Source: Methylobacterium sp. 10 | Lineage (GTDB): Bacteria; Pseudomonadota; Alphaproteobacteria; Rhizobiales; Beijerinckiaceae | DNA length: 64,000 bases | Reading direction: 5' to 3' | NCBI RefSeq assembly: GCF_000519085.1 | Contig: NZ_KI912577.1 | Location: forward strand, 4,830,035 to 4,894,034 | Part shown: positions 52,401 through 59,096 of the stretch, in pieces | Position numbering within the stretch: position 1 is the first letter of the stretch | Layout: every line of letters starts with the position of its first letter | Notes under the pieces: generated by a model | Told to the model about the DNA's origin: nothing | The model's database searches: none | What the model saw: the letters and a program-made list of their open reading frames with translations, nothing else | Program-made: the position numbers and the translations under genes

Positions 52401-53492
52401 AAGCTTCTCAGGGGTCGTGGCCTGCTTCGCTGCGAGGTGCTGGAGGGAGTTGGCGACGCTCTTGATCCTGTCGCCGTCGAAGGCGCTGCCGTCGCTGGTG
52501 AGCAGGGTGTTCACGAGACCAAAGGAGTCGACAACCTTCTCGAATGGGACGGACCACACCTCACTCGTCTGCGTCGCCAGAGCGGAGAACGCCTTCGCGC
52601 CCTCGTTGGGGATGCCGGTCTTCAGGGCCTCCGTGTAGCTGTTGAGAAGCTTTTCGGTGCTGGAGCCGAGGGACTCGGCCAACGGCGCGGCCCATCCGTC
52701 ACGAAGCTGTCGGGCGGCATCTTTCGAGAGCCCGCCGTAGATCCTGGTGTTGATCTCGGCCGCGTCCACGCCCTGCTCTACGGTCAAGGCACGCTTGGCT
52801 ATGGAGGCGGTGCCAGCGATGCCAGCCACAGCGGCAACGGCCGGTGCCCGTGTCACGCCCCGGTAGGCGTCCCGCCCGTAGTCCATGGCATCACGGCCAC
52901 GGCTCCCGGCATCTCGTCGCAGACCAGCTCGTCGTCGGTCGTCGGCGCTGGCCTGTCGTTCTCCAGATCGACGCTCCTCTCGATCCATGCGCTCGCGCAT
53001 GCTGAAGAGGTAGCGGTGGCCTGAGATCTGTCGGCGGATGGCGGTGGCGTGGCTCCGCTCCTCTGCGGCGACGGTGCGGGCGCGGGATCTCTCGGCCTCA
53101 CGTTCGACCATGGCGTTCATGCGGGCGGCATCGCGGGTGCTGCGCATGCGTACACGGAACAGCCGGACGACATCGCTCTCGGCCGCGCGGCTGGTGCGGG
53201 ACTGCTCCACCGCAAGGGCTCGCTCGCCTGCTACCCGCTGGCGTGTCATGCGACCCTCAAAGCTGATGCGCTTGCTCAGGCTCTTGATGGCGTCGTTCTG
53301 CACCTTGGCAAAGTCGTTGCGGTCAGGCTTGCCGGACTTGTTGCCGGCGCCGATGGTGGCGCTCTTGGTGATGTTGGCGTTGATCTTCGCCGACATCGCC
53401 GAAAGCTGCTTGAGTTGGGACATCAGCCCTCGAATGATCGGGGAGGCTTCGTCTCTTGCACTGACGACGAGTTGAACTCGTTCTTCTGACAT
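49476..53492 (-). CDS. Phage tail tape-measure-like protein with two C-terminal cell-wall hydrolase-like domains
   Basis: 1338 residues, the largest gene of the element. Residues 1-230 are a long coiled coil (SARDEASPIIRGLMSQLKQL, many RxxxR repeats). About 240-560 is a TMP-like helical region (VANSLQHLAAKQATTPEKLLSFMARGAGASQILGM). About 640-735 is a hydrophobic stretch with Gly/Ala-rich helices (ILTATVVLMMLAPVAGVLGGLA). About 940-1050 resembles lambda-endolysin GH104 lytic transglycosylases: ILDHIAKSEGT with the catalytic Glu, then SSALGRYQIVG. About 1130-1200 resembles M15 peptidases: SKHNEGLASD and GGHLHTQF as zinc ligands. No other tail gene is seen nearby. The start is the ATG at 53492. 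Confidence 0.85.
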   Translation of the reverse strand: MSEERVQLVVSARDEASPIIRGLMSQLKQLSAMSAKINANITKSATIGAGNKSGKPDRNDFAKVQNDAIKSLSKRISFEGRMTRQRVAGERALAVEQSRTSRAAESDVVRLFRVRMRSTRDAARMNAMVEREAERSRARTVAAEERSHATAIRRQISGHRYLFSMRERMDREERRSGERQASADDRRRAGLRRDAGSRGRDAMDYGRDAYRGVTRAPAVAAVAGIAGTASIAKRALTVEQGVDAAEINTRIYGGLSKDAARQLRDGWAAPLAESLGSSTEKLLNSYTEALKTGIPNEGAKAFSALATQTSEVWSVPFEKVVDSFGLVNTLLTSDGSAFDGDRIKSVANSLQHLAAKQATTPEKLLSFMARGAGASQILGMSQEAGLAFGSASTSLGNQAGQSGRMMDYTASRIVEMPRLTKKKGDEGRQARDLMQSLGYGTAENMDRQRRADPDAFLPDFVERFKKIQNPKKQEQAIRFFTGREWFGEFGRMVKGFDTYKEADRLRKEAKGLDAIGGVWDLHKLKLKFVFQQFKAGFSNILGEAGKVLSPLARQVGDYFLGWTEKLRNGGLADRVKASIEGFIEGLGFKDLPDLLKGIFGEPGQGDAGSVDKWRDTAREFSAGIRDVIGGITSVIKAFSGGDPGAVARWTGRILTATVVLMMLAPVAGVLGGLASAVMALGFAGAAAWKLLKLAGVVGTAGKVAGAAAGAAGTAGAGAAGAAAGAAAKGGKLALLGRALGVVGLADLAQEFGVLKAPTTEKSTGRNILDALDPGLASRVYGDDKRTTDTPKKDGDQKDVKPRVWIDPPAKKVDGPKSIPEQIQEKLPISKTSYTGNSGDLSESMDRLRESVDKLTVGWEGVGSRLKLDAITKPATVTKASFSTGSESSTVAASTRAFDPARQFGKNFFTPDAKVPSWYGKGGSNGNKPDPGTGAGVGPYKPILDHIAKSEGTAGRGDYNASFGYGKFLPGGKETNLTGKTLDEVLALGDHMRRQPGNPNSSALGRYQIVGQTMRGLMRKFSLSGKEKFDEAMQDRMGAELVRQRGASASGLGNEWASLRGQKLATAVDLAGKVGQTPTESVVANLNGLRVKGSQATGGGGHVEALTTLAKDLQDNGIAGGFKQVTAFNDHFHQGRRSKHNEGLASDVTINDPSQSAVAAEQIRNRLRAAGLPDSAFKVIDEYRNPSGHSTGGHLHTQFNSKEAAAQFKTFAEKATAAITPKIAGTKENPVPVDGPAGGKPAVNNWHKVPDAQPNRSEAMTSGVPARRTPEQMIERVPEGQRSVGMQRASMGVGGGNTTNITQNIHGGVNNPQQIANLAQRKITEDWNHRSHDLEPELS

Positions 53493-53651
53493 GGGTTGTC
53501 CTTGGCCGGTGTGATCCGACTCTTGAGATTAAAAGGGTCTTTTGCTGATTTCGCATGAGTAGACCGGATGAAAGGTGCCGGCCTGCTCTGAAGGCCACCC
53601 CCTCACGCAAGAAAAAGGGGCCTTTTAGGTGTGGCTAATCTTGTCGAGCTA

Positions 53652-53667
53652 CCCACCCTACCCACCC
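53652..53667 (-). promoter_or_regulatory. G-quadruplex motif
   Basis: The minus strand reads GGGTGGGTAGGGTGGG, four G3 runs with 1-2-nt loops, a very stable parallel quadruplex pattern. It lies in the leader region 160-176 bp upstream of the tape-measure ATG, on the coding strand. Confidence 0.6.
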
Positions 53668-53684
53668 TGTTTGCAATAAAAACT

Positions 53685-53709
53685 TTGACCTTGCATTCTT
53701 GCAAGTCAA
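53685..53709. promoter_or_regulatory. 25-bp imperfect dyad, candidate operator
   Basis: TTGACCTTGCA-TTCT-TGCAAGTCAA: the core CTTGCA / TGCAAG is perfect, and TTGAC / GTCAA flanks extend it. It carries TTGAC -35-like elements pointing both ways, so one repressor could control both divergent genes. Confidence 0.45.
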
Positions 53710-53865
53710 TGGTCAGTGCAAATAAAAAGGCCAGTAGTATCAATGTCTTGCTGTCCTCACCGCGGTTTGCATTCGAAGAAGTATGCAAGAGGAGAAATGA
53801 CGCAAAGCTTTTCTTGCTCTCAGTCATACTGTGTGAGAGAAGGCGTTCCCAGCAAAGGAACTCAC

Positions 53866-54060
53866 ATGCTTACCAATGAAGCTCGCGACTACATCGATCA
53901 CCTCGCAGGCAACTTCCTGCGCGAAGCCAACTACTACCGTGCGACAGGCGACGACACAGCCGCTGCGTTGTGCGACCGACTTGCTGACGATGCCCTTGCC
54001 ACACTCGACGCAGACGGTGTGCTCTGGCGTGCGGCTCAGTCAGTCGAAGCGGCGGGCTGA
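53866..54060 (+). CDS. Small helical hypothetical protein (64 aa)
   Basis: 64 residues from the ATG at 53866, with AAAGGAA five bases upstream. Two amphipathic acidic helices (ARDYIDHLAGNFLREANYYRATGDDTAAALCDRLADDALATLD) are seen. I do not recognise the family. It is divergent from the tape-measure gene, and its 3' end overlaps the convergent 83-residue gene by 21 bp. Acidic helical proteins of this size are common in phages and could be anti-repressors or anti-restriction proteins, but nothing here shows that. Confidence 0.6.
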   Translation: MLTNEARDYIDHLAGNFLREANYYRATGDDTAAALCDRLADDALATLDADGVLWRAAQSVEAAG

Positions 54061-54291
54061 CCTACTGGTCACCTCTGCATTGTGTCTGGCACGGTCCTGA
54101 GATCTCGCACGGTCCCGGTCCAGACGCTCCATCTTCTCCAGAGACTGGGCTTGCCGCGCTTCAGCGCGCGCCCGGTCTCGCAGCGCGTTCGTGAGCCTCG
54201 TCTGGTCATAGCTCTGCGCCACAGCACCAGACGCCAGCGAGGCGGCAAGGGTGGCGACGACGACGGCGACGGACAGACTGTTGCGGCACAT
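54040..54291 (-). CDS. Small secreted coiled-coil hypothetical protein (83 aa)
   Basis: 83 residues. A signal peptide (MCRNSLSVAVVVATLAASLASGAVAQ, cleavage likely after VAQ) is followed by a highly charged helix (LRDRARAEARQAQSLEKMERLDRDRARSQDRARH). Periplasmic helical coils like this sometimes act as Rz-type spanins or entry-exclusion proteins, which would fit a phage-derived element, but that is inference from shape only. No lipobox is seen (the Cys is at position 2). Confidence 0.5.
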   Translation of the reverse strand: MCRNSLSVAVVVATLAASLASGAVAQSYDQTRLTNALRDRARAEARQAQSLEKMERLDRDRARSQDRARHNAEVTSRSARRFD

Positions 54292-54331
54292 GCTCCCAAG
54301 CTAAGGCACGCCCCCGCTGTGGTCGAGGTCA

Positions 54332-54601
54332 TCAGAAGGGCGTGGCGTCCTTCTCCATGCTGATCTTCAGGTAGCTGGCCAGGACTCCGCGACGGTCGAG
54401 CGACGGCAGGCGGTTGAGGACATCCACGGCGATGTCGAGAAGATCCGGTTCGATCTCGCAGGCGTGGAGGATCTTGGTGAGGCCGGTCCCGCGCGGGCCA
54501 AGCCGCATGCTGGCGATGGTCCTCAGGGTTCGAAGACGTGCCCGGTACTCGCACGGGTCGAGGTCGAGGGCGAATGGCCCCCATTGATCCGCTGGTGACA
54601 T
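54332..54601 (-). CDS. Hypothetical protein (89 aa)
   Basis: 89 residues from the ATG at 54601, with AGGA three bases upstream. The sequence (MSPADQWGPFALDLDPCEYRARLRTLRTIASMRLGPRGTG, then LDIAVDVLNRLPSLDRRGVLASYLK) is helical and has two Cys. I do not recognise it. It is divergent from the serine recombinase and shares with it the 149-bp region carrying the res-like dyads, so the recombinase could repress both. Confidence 0.55.
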   Translation of the reverse strand: MSPADQWGPFALDLDPCEYRARLRTLRTIASMRLGPRGTGLTKILHACEIEPDLLDIAVDVLNRLPSLDRRGVLASYLKISMEKDATPF

Positions 54602-54626
54602 TTTTCCTATTCCTGGAAATTATGCT

Positions 54627-54724
54627 TGTCCGCTTGGGTATGCCCCTGCGGACATTGAGAAGGACGCTGAACGTTTGTCCGTAAGGGTTGCTTTCAATCT
54701 ACGGACATGATTATCTACGGACAT
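54627..54724. promoter_or_regulatory. Res-like dyads upstream of the serine recombinase
   Basis: Dyad 1: TGTCCGC (54627-54633) / GCGGACA (54648-54654), 28 bp overall. Dyad 2: TGTCCGTA (54676-54683) / TACGGACA (54700-54707), 32 bp overall. A third half-site, TACGGACA at 54716-54723, repeats ATCTACGGACAT 16 bp on. Sizes resemble sites I and II of Tn3-family res. Confidence 0.6.
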
Positions 54725-54750
54725 AACCCCAGCGGACGGAAATCGAGCCG

Positions 54751-55383
54751 ATGACCACCATTCTCTACGCCCGAGTCTCCACCGCCGACCAAACCGCCGC
54801 GCACCAGCGCACCCAAGCCGAGGCCGCTGGTTTCAAGATCGATGAAGTCGTGTCCGACGACGGTGTGTCTGGCGTGACCACTCGTCTCGCAGATCGTCCG
54901 CAGGGTCGCCGGTTGTTCGACATGCTGCGCCGTGGCGACGTGCTGGTGGTGCGTTGGGTTGACCGGCTCGGCCGAGACTACGGCGACGTGACTGAGACCA
55001 TCCGGGAGATGATGCGCCGTGGCGTGATCGTGCGTACGGTCATCAACGGCATGGTGTTCGACGGTGCCACCGACGATCCGATGTTGCAGGCGGTTCGGGA
55101 CGCTCTCATCGGCTTCATGGCCGCGATGTCACAAGCCCAGGCCGAGGCCACCAAGGAAGCTCAGAAGGCCGGCATCGCGCACGCCAAGGGCCGCGACGAC
55201 GCCTACCTCGGCCGGAAGCCGTCCTATGACCGGACGCAGTTCGATGCCGTCGTCGCGATGCTCAACGCGGGCGAGACCGTCCAGGCCGTCGCCAAGGCCA
55301 TCGGGATCACACGCCAGACCGTCTACCGTATCCGCGACAACCGAGTGGAGGCAGAAGCCGCCCTCGCCCGTTGGGCCGCGTAG
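54751..55383 (+). CDS. Serine recombinase (resolvase/invertase family)
   Basis: 210 residues. The catalytic domain has YARVSTADQT (nucleophile Ser in R-V-S), then RPQGRRLFDMLRRGDVLVVRWVDRLGRD with the Arg-x-x-Arg region, and a long E-helix ending DALIGFMAAMSQAQAE. A C-terminal helix-turn-helix (VQAVAKAIGITRQTVYRIR) binds DNA. It is of the small Tn3/Hin type and would resolve dimers or invert DNA at the dyads lying 27-124 bp upstream. The start is the ATG at 54751. For a plasmid-like or satellite element, dimer resolution is a plausible job. Confidence 0.94.
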   Translation: MTTILYARVSTADQTAAHQRTQAEAAGFKIDEVVSDDGVSGVTTRLADRPQGRRLFDMLRRGDVLVVRWVDRLGRDYGDVTETIREMMRRGVIVRTVINGMVFDGATDDPMLQAVRDALIGFMAAMSQAQAEATKEAQKAGIAHAKGRDDAYLGRKPSYDRTQFDAVVAMLNAGETVQAVAKAIGITRQTVYRIRDNRVEAEAALARWAA

Positions 55384-55701
55384 GACACCCACGCCGACGA
55401 CGAGGGGCGCAACAGGGAAGCCGCTGCGCCCTTCTTCATTTCTACGGCCATCCCCATCGGTACCGTGAGGCTTTCGACACAACCGCAAAAATCGAAAGCG
55501 TTGCCGTTCGTGATTCGCTCGCGCGTACCGCTTCGCGAGATCGCGGTCTCGGCTGGCGAGTGTGAGTTCAGCGCTATCCACAGGCAATCTCAGCCGAATG
55601 GTAATCAAGATCTGGTATGGGTCGGCGGGCTCTGACACTAATTTCTCCGTCAAGTCCTTGAATCTGCAACGACGCAGTTTTCGAGGCCACGGAGTGAGCA
55701 G
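55384..55701. other. 318-bp gap between the serine recombinase and the 370-residue gene
   Basis: Apart from the hairpin at 55404-55432 nothing is supported: no RNA gene, no coding frame with a ribosome-binding site. It probably contains the promoter of the next gene, which starts after GGAG at 55691. Confidence 0.5.
55404..55432 (+). terminator. Hairpin after the serine recombinase
   Basis: Stem GGGCGCA / TGCGCCC, 7 bp plus flanking weak pairs, with a 13-nt loop, about 20 bp past the stop and followed by TTCTTCATTT. A weak terminator candidate. Confidence 0.45.
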
Positions 55702-56814
55702 TTGGCGAGAATCAACGAACTCTTCGAACAGTCAGGCAGCCGCAATTTCTGGGCGGATCGCACCGACAAGGAACTCCTTGAACTCAACCTCACCACAACC
55801 GATCCGGAAGCCCTGGATGGAATCAGTTGCGACGTTCCGCCGGAGGAAGGCGTGTATGTCGAACTCGGTTACGATGTGAGTGGCCGGACCGAAGGCAAGG
55901 TCCGGTGCGTGCACTGCAAGCGGTACAACCACTTCCACGGCGTCGTCGTCCGAGACGAGGCTGGTAGTCGCTACCTCGTCGGGCGAGATTGCGCCCTCAG
56001 CAAGTACGGCGTGGTCTACGAGGCATTGCTGATCGCTTACGACGAGGCCGTCGACCGTCAGGGAGCGTTGAGGCGGCAGAAACAGTTCTTCCAACTCCGG
56101 CGCGAAATATTTGCCCTGATGGAGGAAATGCGGGCCGATCCCGCAATCAAAGCCTTCGATACCGTTCGCGCAAATCTCGCCGGGGCCATCGAGACGGTGA
56201 AGTGGAACGAGTTGTCTCGCCTCGTTCGATCCGGCGACGGTATCCTTCGAAGCATAAGATCGGTCCGCGACTACGACGCCGAACAGCGGCGCGTCGAAGA
56301 GCAGCCGGAGCCGCTTCGCACACGTCTGAAGAAAGCAAAAGGTCTTGGCGGCATGATGCCGATCTTCAAGGAGATCGACGAGTTGGGTTGTCGCCTAGGG
56401 GGCGATTCGCTCTTCACTGCGGGTGATACGGTCGCGAGGTCCATGCACAACATCGCAGTAGATATGAACGCTGCGGTCAACGTGCTGGCCGAAACGAGGA
56501 CGACAACCCGAGGCATCAATCTGGCGTTCGTCGCACTCCAAGGTGTGCTCAATCGTATCGAGGAGCAGCTGGAACGGCTGCGTTCGGCGGCAGAATTCTT
56601 CACCGTTGAAAACGTGAGGAACGTCGCACTGTGGTGCCAGAGCAGGGAAGGCAGCAGGGTCGCGAGGTTCGAAGCGATTGAGCGAACGCTGGTCGTCTAC
56701 GATGGTCGCTCTCGACATGAAGCATCTCTCCCAGAGCACTACCGCGTGCCGGGACGCCGCCTCGTGGAAGTGCTGAGGGAAGCGGTAGCCCTGAATCCGA
56801 AGAGGGTATCGTAA
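55702..56814 (+). CDS. Zinc-finger-like hypothetical protein (370 aa)
   Basis: 370 residues, started at a TTG at 55702 with GGAG seven bases upstream. A compact N-terminal module (about 45-100) has C-x2-C in RCVHCKRYNHFHG and a further Cys in LVGRDCALSKYG, likely a zinc ribbon that recognises nucleic acid or protein. The rest is long helices (FFQLRREIFALMEEMRADPAIKAF, GVLNRIEEQLERLRSAAEFF), probably a coiled-coil scaffold. I do not recognise the family; it is the largest uncharacterised gene of the element besides the tape measure. It lies convergent to the AlpA-integrase pair. Confidence 0.6.
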   Translation: MARINELFEQSGSRNFWADRTDKELLELNLTTTDPEALDGISCDVPPEEGVYVELGYDVSGRTEGKVRCVHCKRYNHFHGVVVRDEAGSRYLVGRDCALSKYGVVYEALLIAYDEAVDRQGALRRQKQFFQLRREIFALMEEMRADPAIKAFDTVRANLAGAIETVKWNELSRLVRSGDGILRSIRSVRDYDAEQRRVEEQPEPLRTRLKKAKGLGGMMPIFKEIDELGCRLGGDSLFTAGDTVARSMHNIAVDMNAAVNVLAETRTTTRGINLAFVALQGVLNRIEEQLERLRSAAEFFTVENVRNVALWCQSREGSRVARFEAIERTLVVYDGRSRHEASLPEHYRVPGRRLVEVLREAVALNPKRVS

Positions 56815-56866
56815 CCGCCGGAACACTGTGTCGGGGCCTTATTCGCTGGCCCCGACACATCTCTGC

Positions 56867-57115
56867 TCAGGCTGCGTTCGCCTTCTTGCAGTCCTGCCAT
56901 TCCCGGCCTGCCTCGCGGCAATCGAGCCACGCCCCAAGGTCGTTGATGCGCCAAGCGATTCTACGCGTGGTCAGCTTGAGGGGGGCAGGTATCTCATCCC
57001 GATCCATCAATCTGCGCAGGGTCGCCACTGACAAGCTGAGGAATGCAGCCGTCTCCTTCGTGGTAAGGACAGCCCGTCCAGCGTGATCAGGGATCCAGCT
57101 CGCCGGGACGCTCAT
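56867..57115 (-). CDS. AlpA/excisionase-like helix-turn-helix protein
   Basis: 82 residues. The winged HTH typical of AlpA/Xis regulators is clear: VLTTKETAAFLSLSVATLRRLMDRDEIPAPLKLTTRRIAWRINDLGAWLD. Its ATG overlaps the integrase stop by 4 bp (ATGA), so both come from one mRNA with the integrase first. AlpA-like proteins switch on integrase expression or direct excision. This gives a ready-made int-xis module next to attR. Confidence 0.88.
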   Translation of the reverse strand: MSVPASWIPDHAGRAVLTTKETAAFLSLSVATLRRLMDRDEIPAPLKLTTRRIAWRINDLGAWLDCREAGREWQDCKKANAA

Positions 57116-58374
57116 GCCGCAGCCCTCGAATCGTCGGCAGCGCCGTCACTAGCTACCTGTTCAAACGCACGCCCAGTTGCTCCGTTCTGCAACGACAGAA
57201 CGAAGGCACCCCATCGATCCAGTGCATCGCGCTTCTCGGCCCTGTAGCTCGCTCGGTTGTAGATGCCCGCAACACCGGCTCTGTGCCCCGATACGTGGCT
57301 CAGGACAGCCTCGACGATGTGAGGCAGTACGCCGATGGTGTTCATGCCCGTTGAGGCCGTCCGCCTGAGGTCGTGCAGGTTCCAATCACCAGCCGCGTCC
57401 CCGACTCGTTCGTCCATGGACTTCTTGGCACGGCCGAAGCCCGAGAAGCCTCCTTCACCGTCTCCGAAGACCAGAGCCCTCCCCTGTCTCACCGGTGCCG
57501 AGGCTAGGATGGCAATTGCCTCTTGGGAGAGGGGTACTTCGTGGGGGCGCTTGTTCTTCATCCGGCCAGCCGGAATCGTCCAGAGCGCTCCCTGTAGGTC
57601 CACCTCGTCCCACGTCATGCACGCGACTTCGGTTCTCCGTTGGCCCGTGAGGATCAGCAGCCGGACGATGCGACCGAAGTCGTCGTCTCGGCAAGCTCTC
57701 CACACCGCAGCGAGTTCGTCGTCCTTGAGGACTGTCTCGCGTCTCGTCGGCACCGTAGCCGTGTTGGTGTTCGCAACGGGGTTGAAGTCCACCAGCCCTT
57801 CTCGAATCGCCCATACGAAGAACGTGGAGAGGATCGAGCGGGCACGGTCGGCGGCGTGGGGGCCACATTCAGCCGTAAGCTGCCTGTGCCGGGTTGCGAT
57901 CTCGGAGCGCGTGATTGCGCCCAAGGGTCTGTCGTGTAGCGGCTTCCAGTGGTTGCAGAGGTGGTTCTTCATGTTGCCGATGGTCGAAGACCGCCGGCCC
58001 TTCTTCTCCTTGTCCTCGACGTAGGTGTTGATGAGGCCTCCGAGTGTGATCGCCGCCTGAGCGCGAGCTTCCCGACGAGCCTTCGTTGGATCACCGCCAA
58101 GTGCTGCCTCTGCAAGCTTCTCCTGAGCGATGCGCCTGGCGTTGATCAGATCGATTGCGGTGGCCGATCCTATGGAGTGGAGCTTGGACGCCCCGCCCAA
58201 GCGAGGTGGCCGGATAACCCATGTGCGGTTGCCGGTGGATCGGAGGCGGATGCCGAAGCCTCGCACCTCGGAGTCCCAAACGATTCGCTCCGTCTTGCCG
58301 GCGTCGATGATCAGGGTCGCGAGCAACCCCTTGGTGAGCTTCACTACGTTTTCGGTGTCTGCACGGCGCGGCAT
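57112..58374 (-). CDS. int: Tyrosine-type site-specific integrase
   Basis: 420 residues. N-terminal DUF4102-like arm-binding domain (TKGLLATLIIDAGKTERIVWDSEVRGFGIRL), a core-binding SAM-like region, and a catalytic domain with Arg in TGQRRTEVACMTWDEVDL, H-x-x-R in HDLRRTASTGM and the C-terminal H...Y in LSHVSGHRAGVAGIYNR. It recombines the 45-bp tRNA-Thr repeats. It sits 158 bp from attR, not next to the tRNA. The start is the ATG at 58374. Length and motifs are complete, so it is probably active. Confidence 0.95.
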   Translation of the reverse strand: MPRRADTENVVKLTKGLLATLIIDAGKTERIVWDSEVRGFGIRLRSTGNRTWVIRPPRLGGASKLHSIGSATAIDLINARRIAQEKLAEAALGGDPTKARREARAQAAITLGGLINTYVEDKEKKGRRSSTIGNMKNHLCNHWKPLHDRPLGAITRSEIATRHRQLTAECGPHAADRARSILSTFFVWAIREGLVDFNPVANTNTATVPTRRETVLKDDELAAVWRACRDDDFGRIVRLLILTGQRRTEVACMTWDEVDLQGALWTIPAGRMKNKRPHEVPLSQEAIAILASAPVRQGRALVFGDGEGGFSGFGRAKKSMDERVGDAAGDWNLHDLRRTASTGMNTIGVLPHIVEAVLSHVSGHRAGVAGIYNRASYRAEKRDALDRWGAFVLSLQNGATGRAFEQVASDGAADDSRAAA

Positions 58375-58532
58375 GATGCCCTCATTGCTGCTTCAGGGGT
58401 GCAGTGGGGGTGCAAGGCAAAGCACCCTTACGATCCTTCCTGATGCTTCAGATGAGGTGGTACCTGAGAAATTCAAGCCCTTTCAACAACTTATTGACGT
58501 TGTGGATGCGCATGATGCCACATGCCACGCTT

Positions 58533-58577
58533 TTCGTAATGAGGGGGTCGGGGGTTCGAATCCCTCTTGCGGCACCA
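58533..58577 (+). repeat. attR core (45-bp direct repeat)
   Basis: An exact copy of 39443-39487, from the tRNA anticodon loop to CCA. It lacks the 5' half of the tRNA, so no second functional tRNA is present here. Confidence 0.96.
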
Positions 58578-58823
58578 GATCCTCTTGAGTCGCCGGTTTG
58601 GCCTCGTGGATCCGAGACGAAGATCGCAGGCGCCCAGGCGGTTCGATACTGGAATTTTGGTCCCTTCTCCCTCCTCACAGACCTTGCCTTTCGTTGAGGT
58701 CGGCATCGCCGGCCATGGACTGGTCGAGTGGGTCGAGGAGCAAGCGACGACGTAGGTCGGGACGCATGATAAGGCGTTCATCGAGCCCGCCTTGCCCCTT
58801 AGTTGGAGAGCATCGTAATCGTC

Positions 58824-59096
58824 ATGGAAGACTGGAAAGCCGGCGTCGATCCAGAGTTGTTCAATGCGGATCTCAGACCGCAGGACGATGTCGTCATTGT
58901 CGGCGATATCGAGGCCATCAACCCACGCGGCGGCAAACTGACTTTGAAGAAAGGGAGTTTCTTCAAAGTCAAAATGTTGGGAGGCATTCTGTTTTGCCGT
59001 CCCAAGGGCGGCGGGAAGCACGACGAGATCGCAGTCTTGCCGGCGGACTTCCGGAACGTTCAGTTCTTGCAGCTGAAGGTGGTGCCTCTTGAATGA
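58824..59096 (+). CDS. Small hypothetical protein (90 aa)
   Basis: 90 residues from the ATG at 58824 (a TTG at 58803 would add seven). It reads as a plausible small beta-rich protein: WKAGVDPELFNADLRPQDDVVIVGDIEAI, then GGKLTLKKGSFFKVKMLGGILFCRPKGGGKHDEIAVLPADF. I do not recognise the family. It lies just outside the right attachment site, with 246 bp of unassigned DNA on its left. Confidence 0.45.
   Translation: MEDWKAGVDPELFNADLRPQDDVVIVGDIEAINPRGGKLTLKKGSFFKVKMLGGILFCRPKGGGKHDEIAVLPADFRNVQFLQLKVVPLE

Larger units (their letters stand above)
53493..53865. other. 373-bp A+T-rich control region upstream of the tape-measure gene
   Basis: No convincing gene; an 82-codon plus-strand frame at 53631-53879 lacks a ribosome site. 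It contains a G-quadruplex motif (53652-53667), a 25-bp dyad (53685-53709) and AATAAAAA tracts, and probably holds divergent promoters for the tape-measure gene (minus) and the 64-codon gene (plus). Confidence 0.6.
39443..58577. mobile_element. 19.1-kb integrative element in tRNA-Thr(CGT)
   Basis: Bounded by an exact 45-bp direct repeat, one copy being the 3' half of tRNA-Thr (39443-39487), the other at 58533-58577. The segment carries a tyrosine integrase, an AlpA-like protein, a serine recombinase, a Rep-like protein with internal iterons, type I RM genes, a lone phage tape-measure-like gene and several orphans. It has visibly more A+T-rich gaps than the flanks. No capsid, terminase, portal, relaxase or conjugation genes are seen, so it is neither an intact prophage nor an ICE. 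It may be phage-satellite-like or a degraded prophage that gained RM genes. Confidence 0.93.

Noticed and set aside
53631..53879. 82-codon plus-strand frame upstream of the 64-residue gene
   Set aside because: No Shine-Dalgarno; it crosses the dyad and G4 region and overlaps a better-supported gene start at 53866.
58533..58577. Second tRNA-Thr gene near 58.5 kb
   Set aside because: Only the 3' 45 bases are present; the acceptor 5' strand, D-arm and 5' anticodon stem are missing. It is the attR core.
39443..58577. Intact prophage or ICE
   Set aside because: No terminase, portal, capsid, tail tube or lysis cassette for a prophage, and no relaxase, coupling protein or type IV secretion gene for an ICE.
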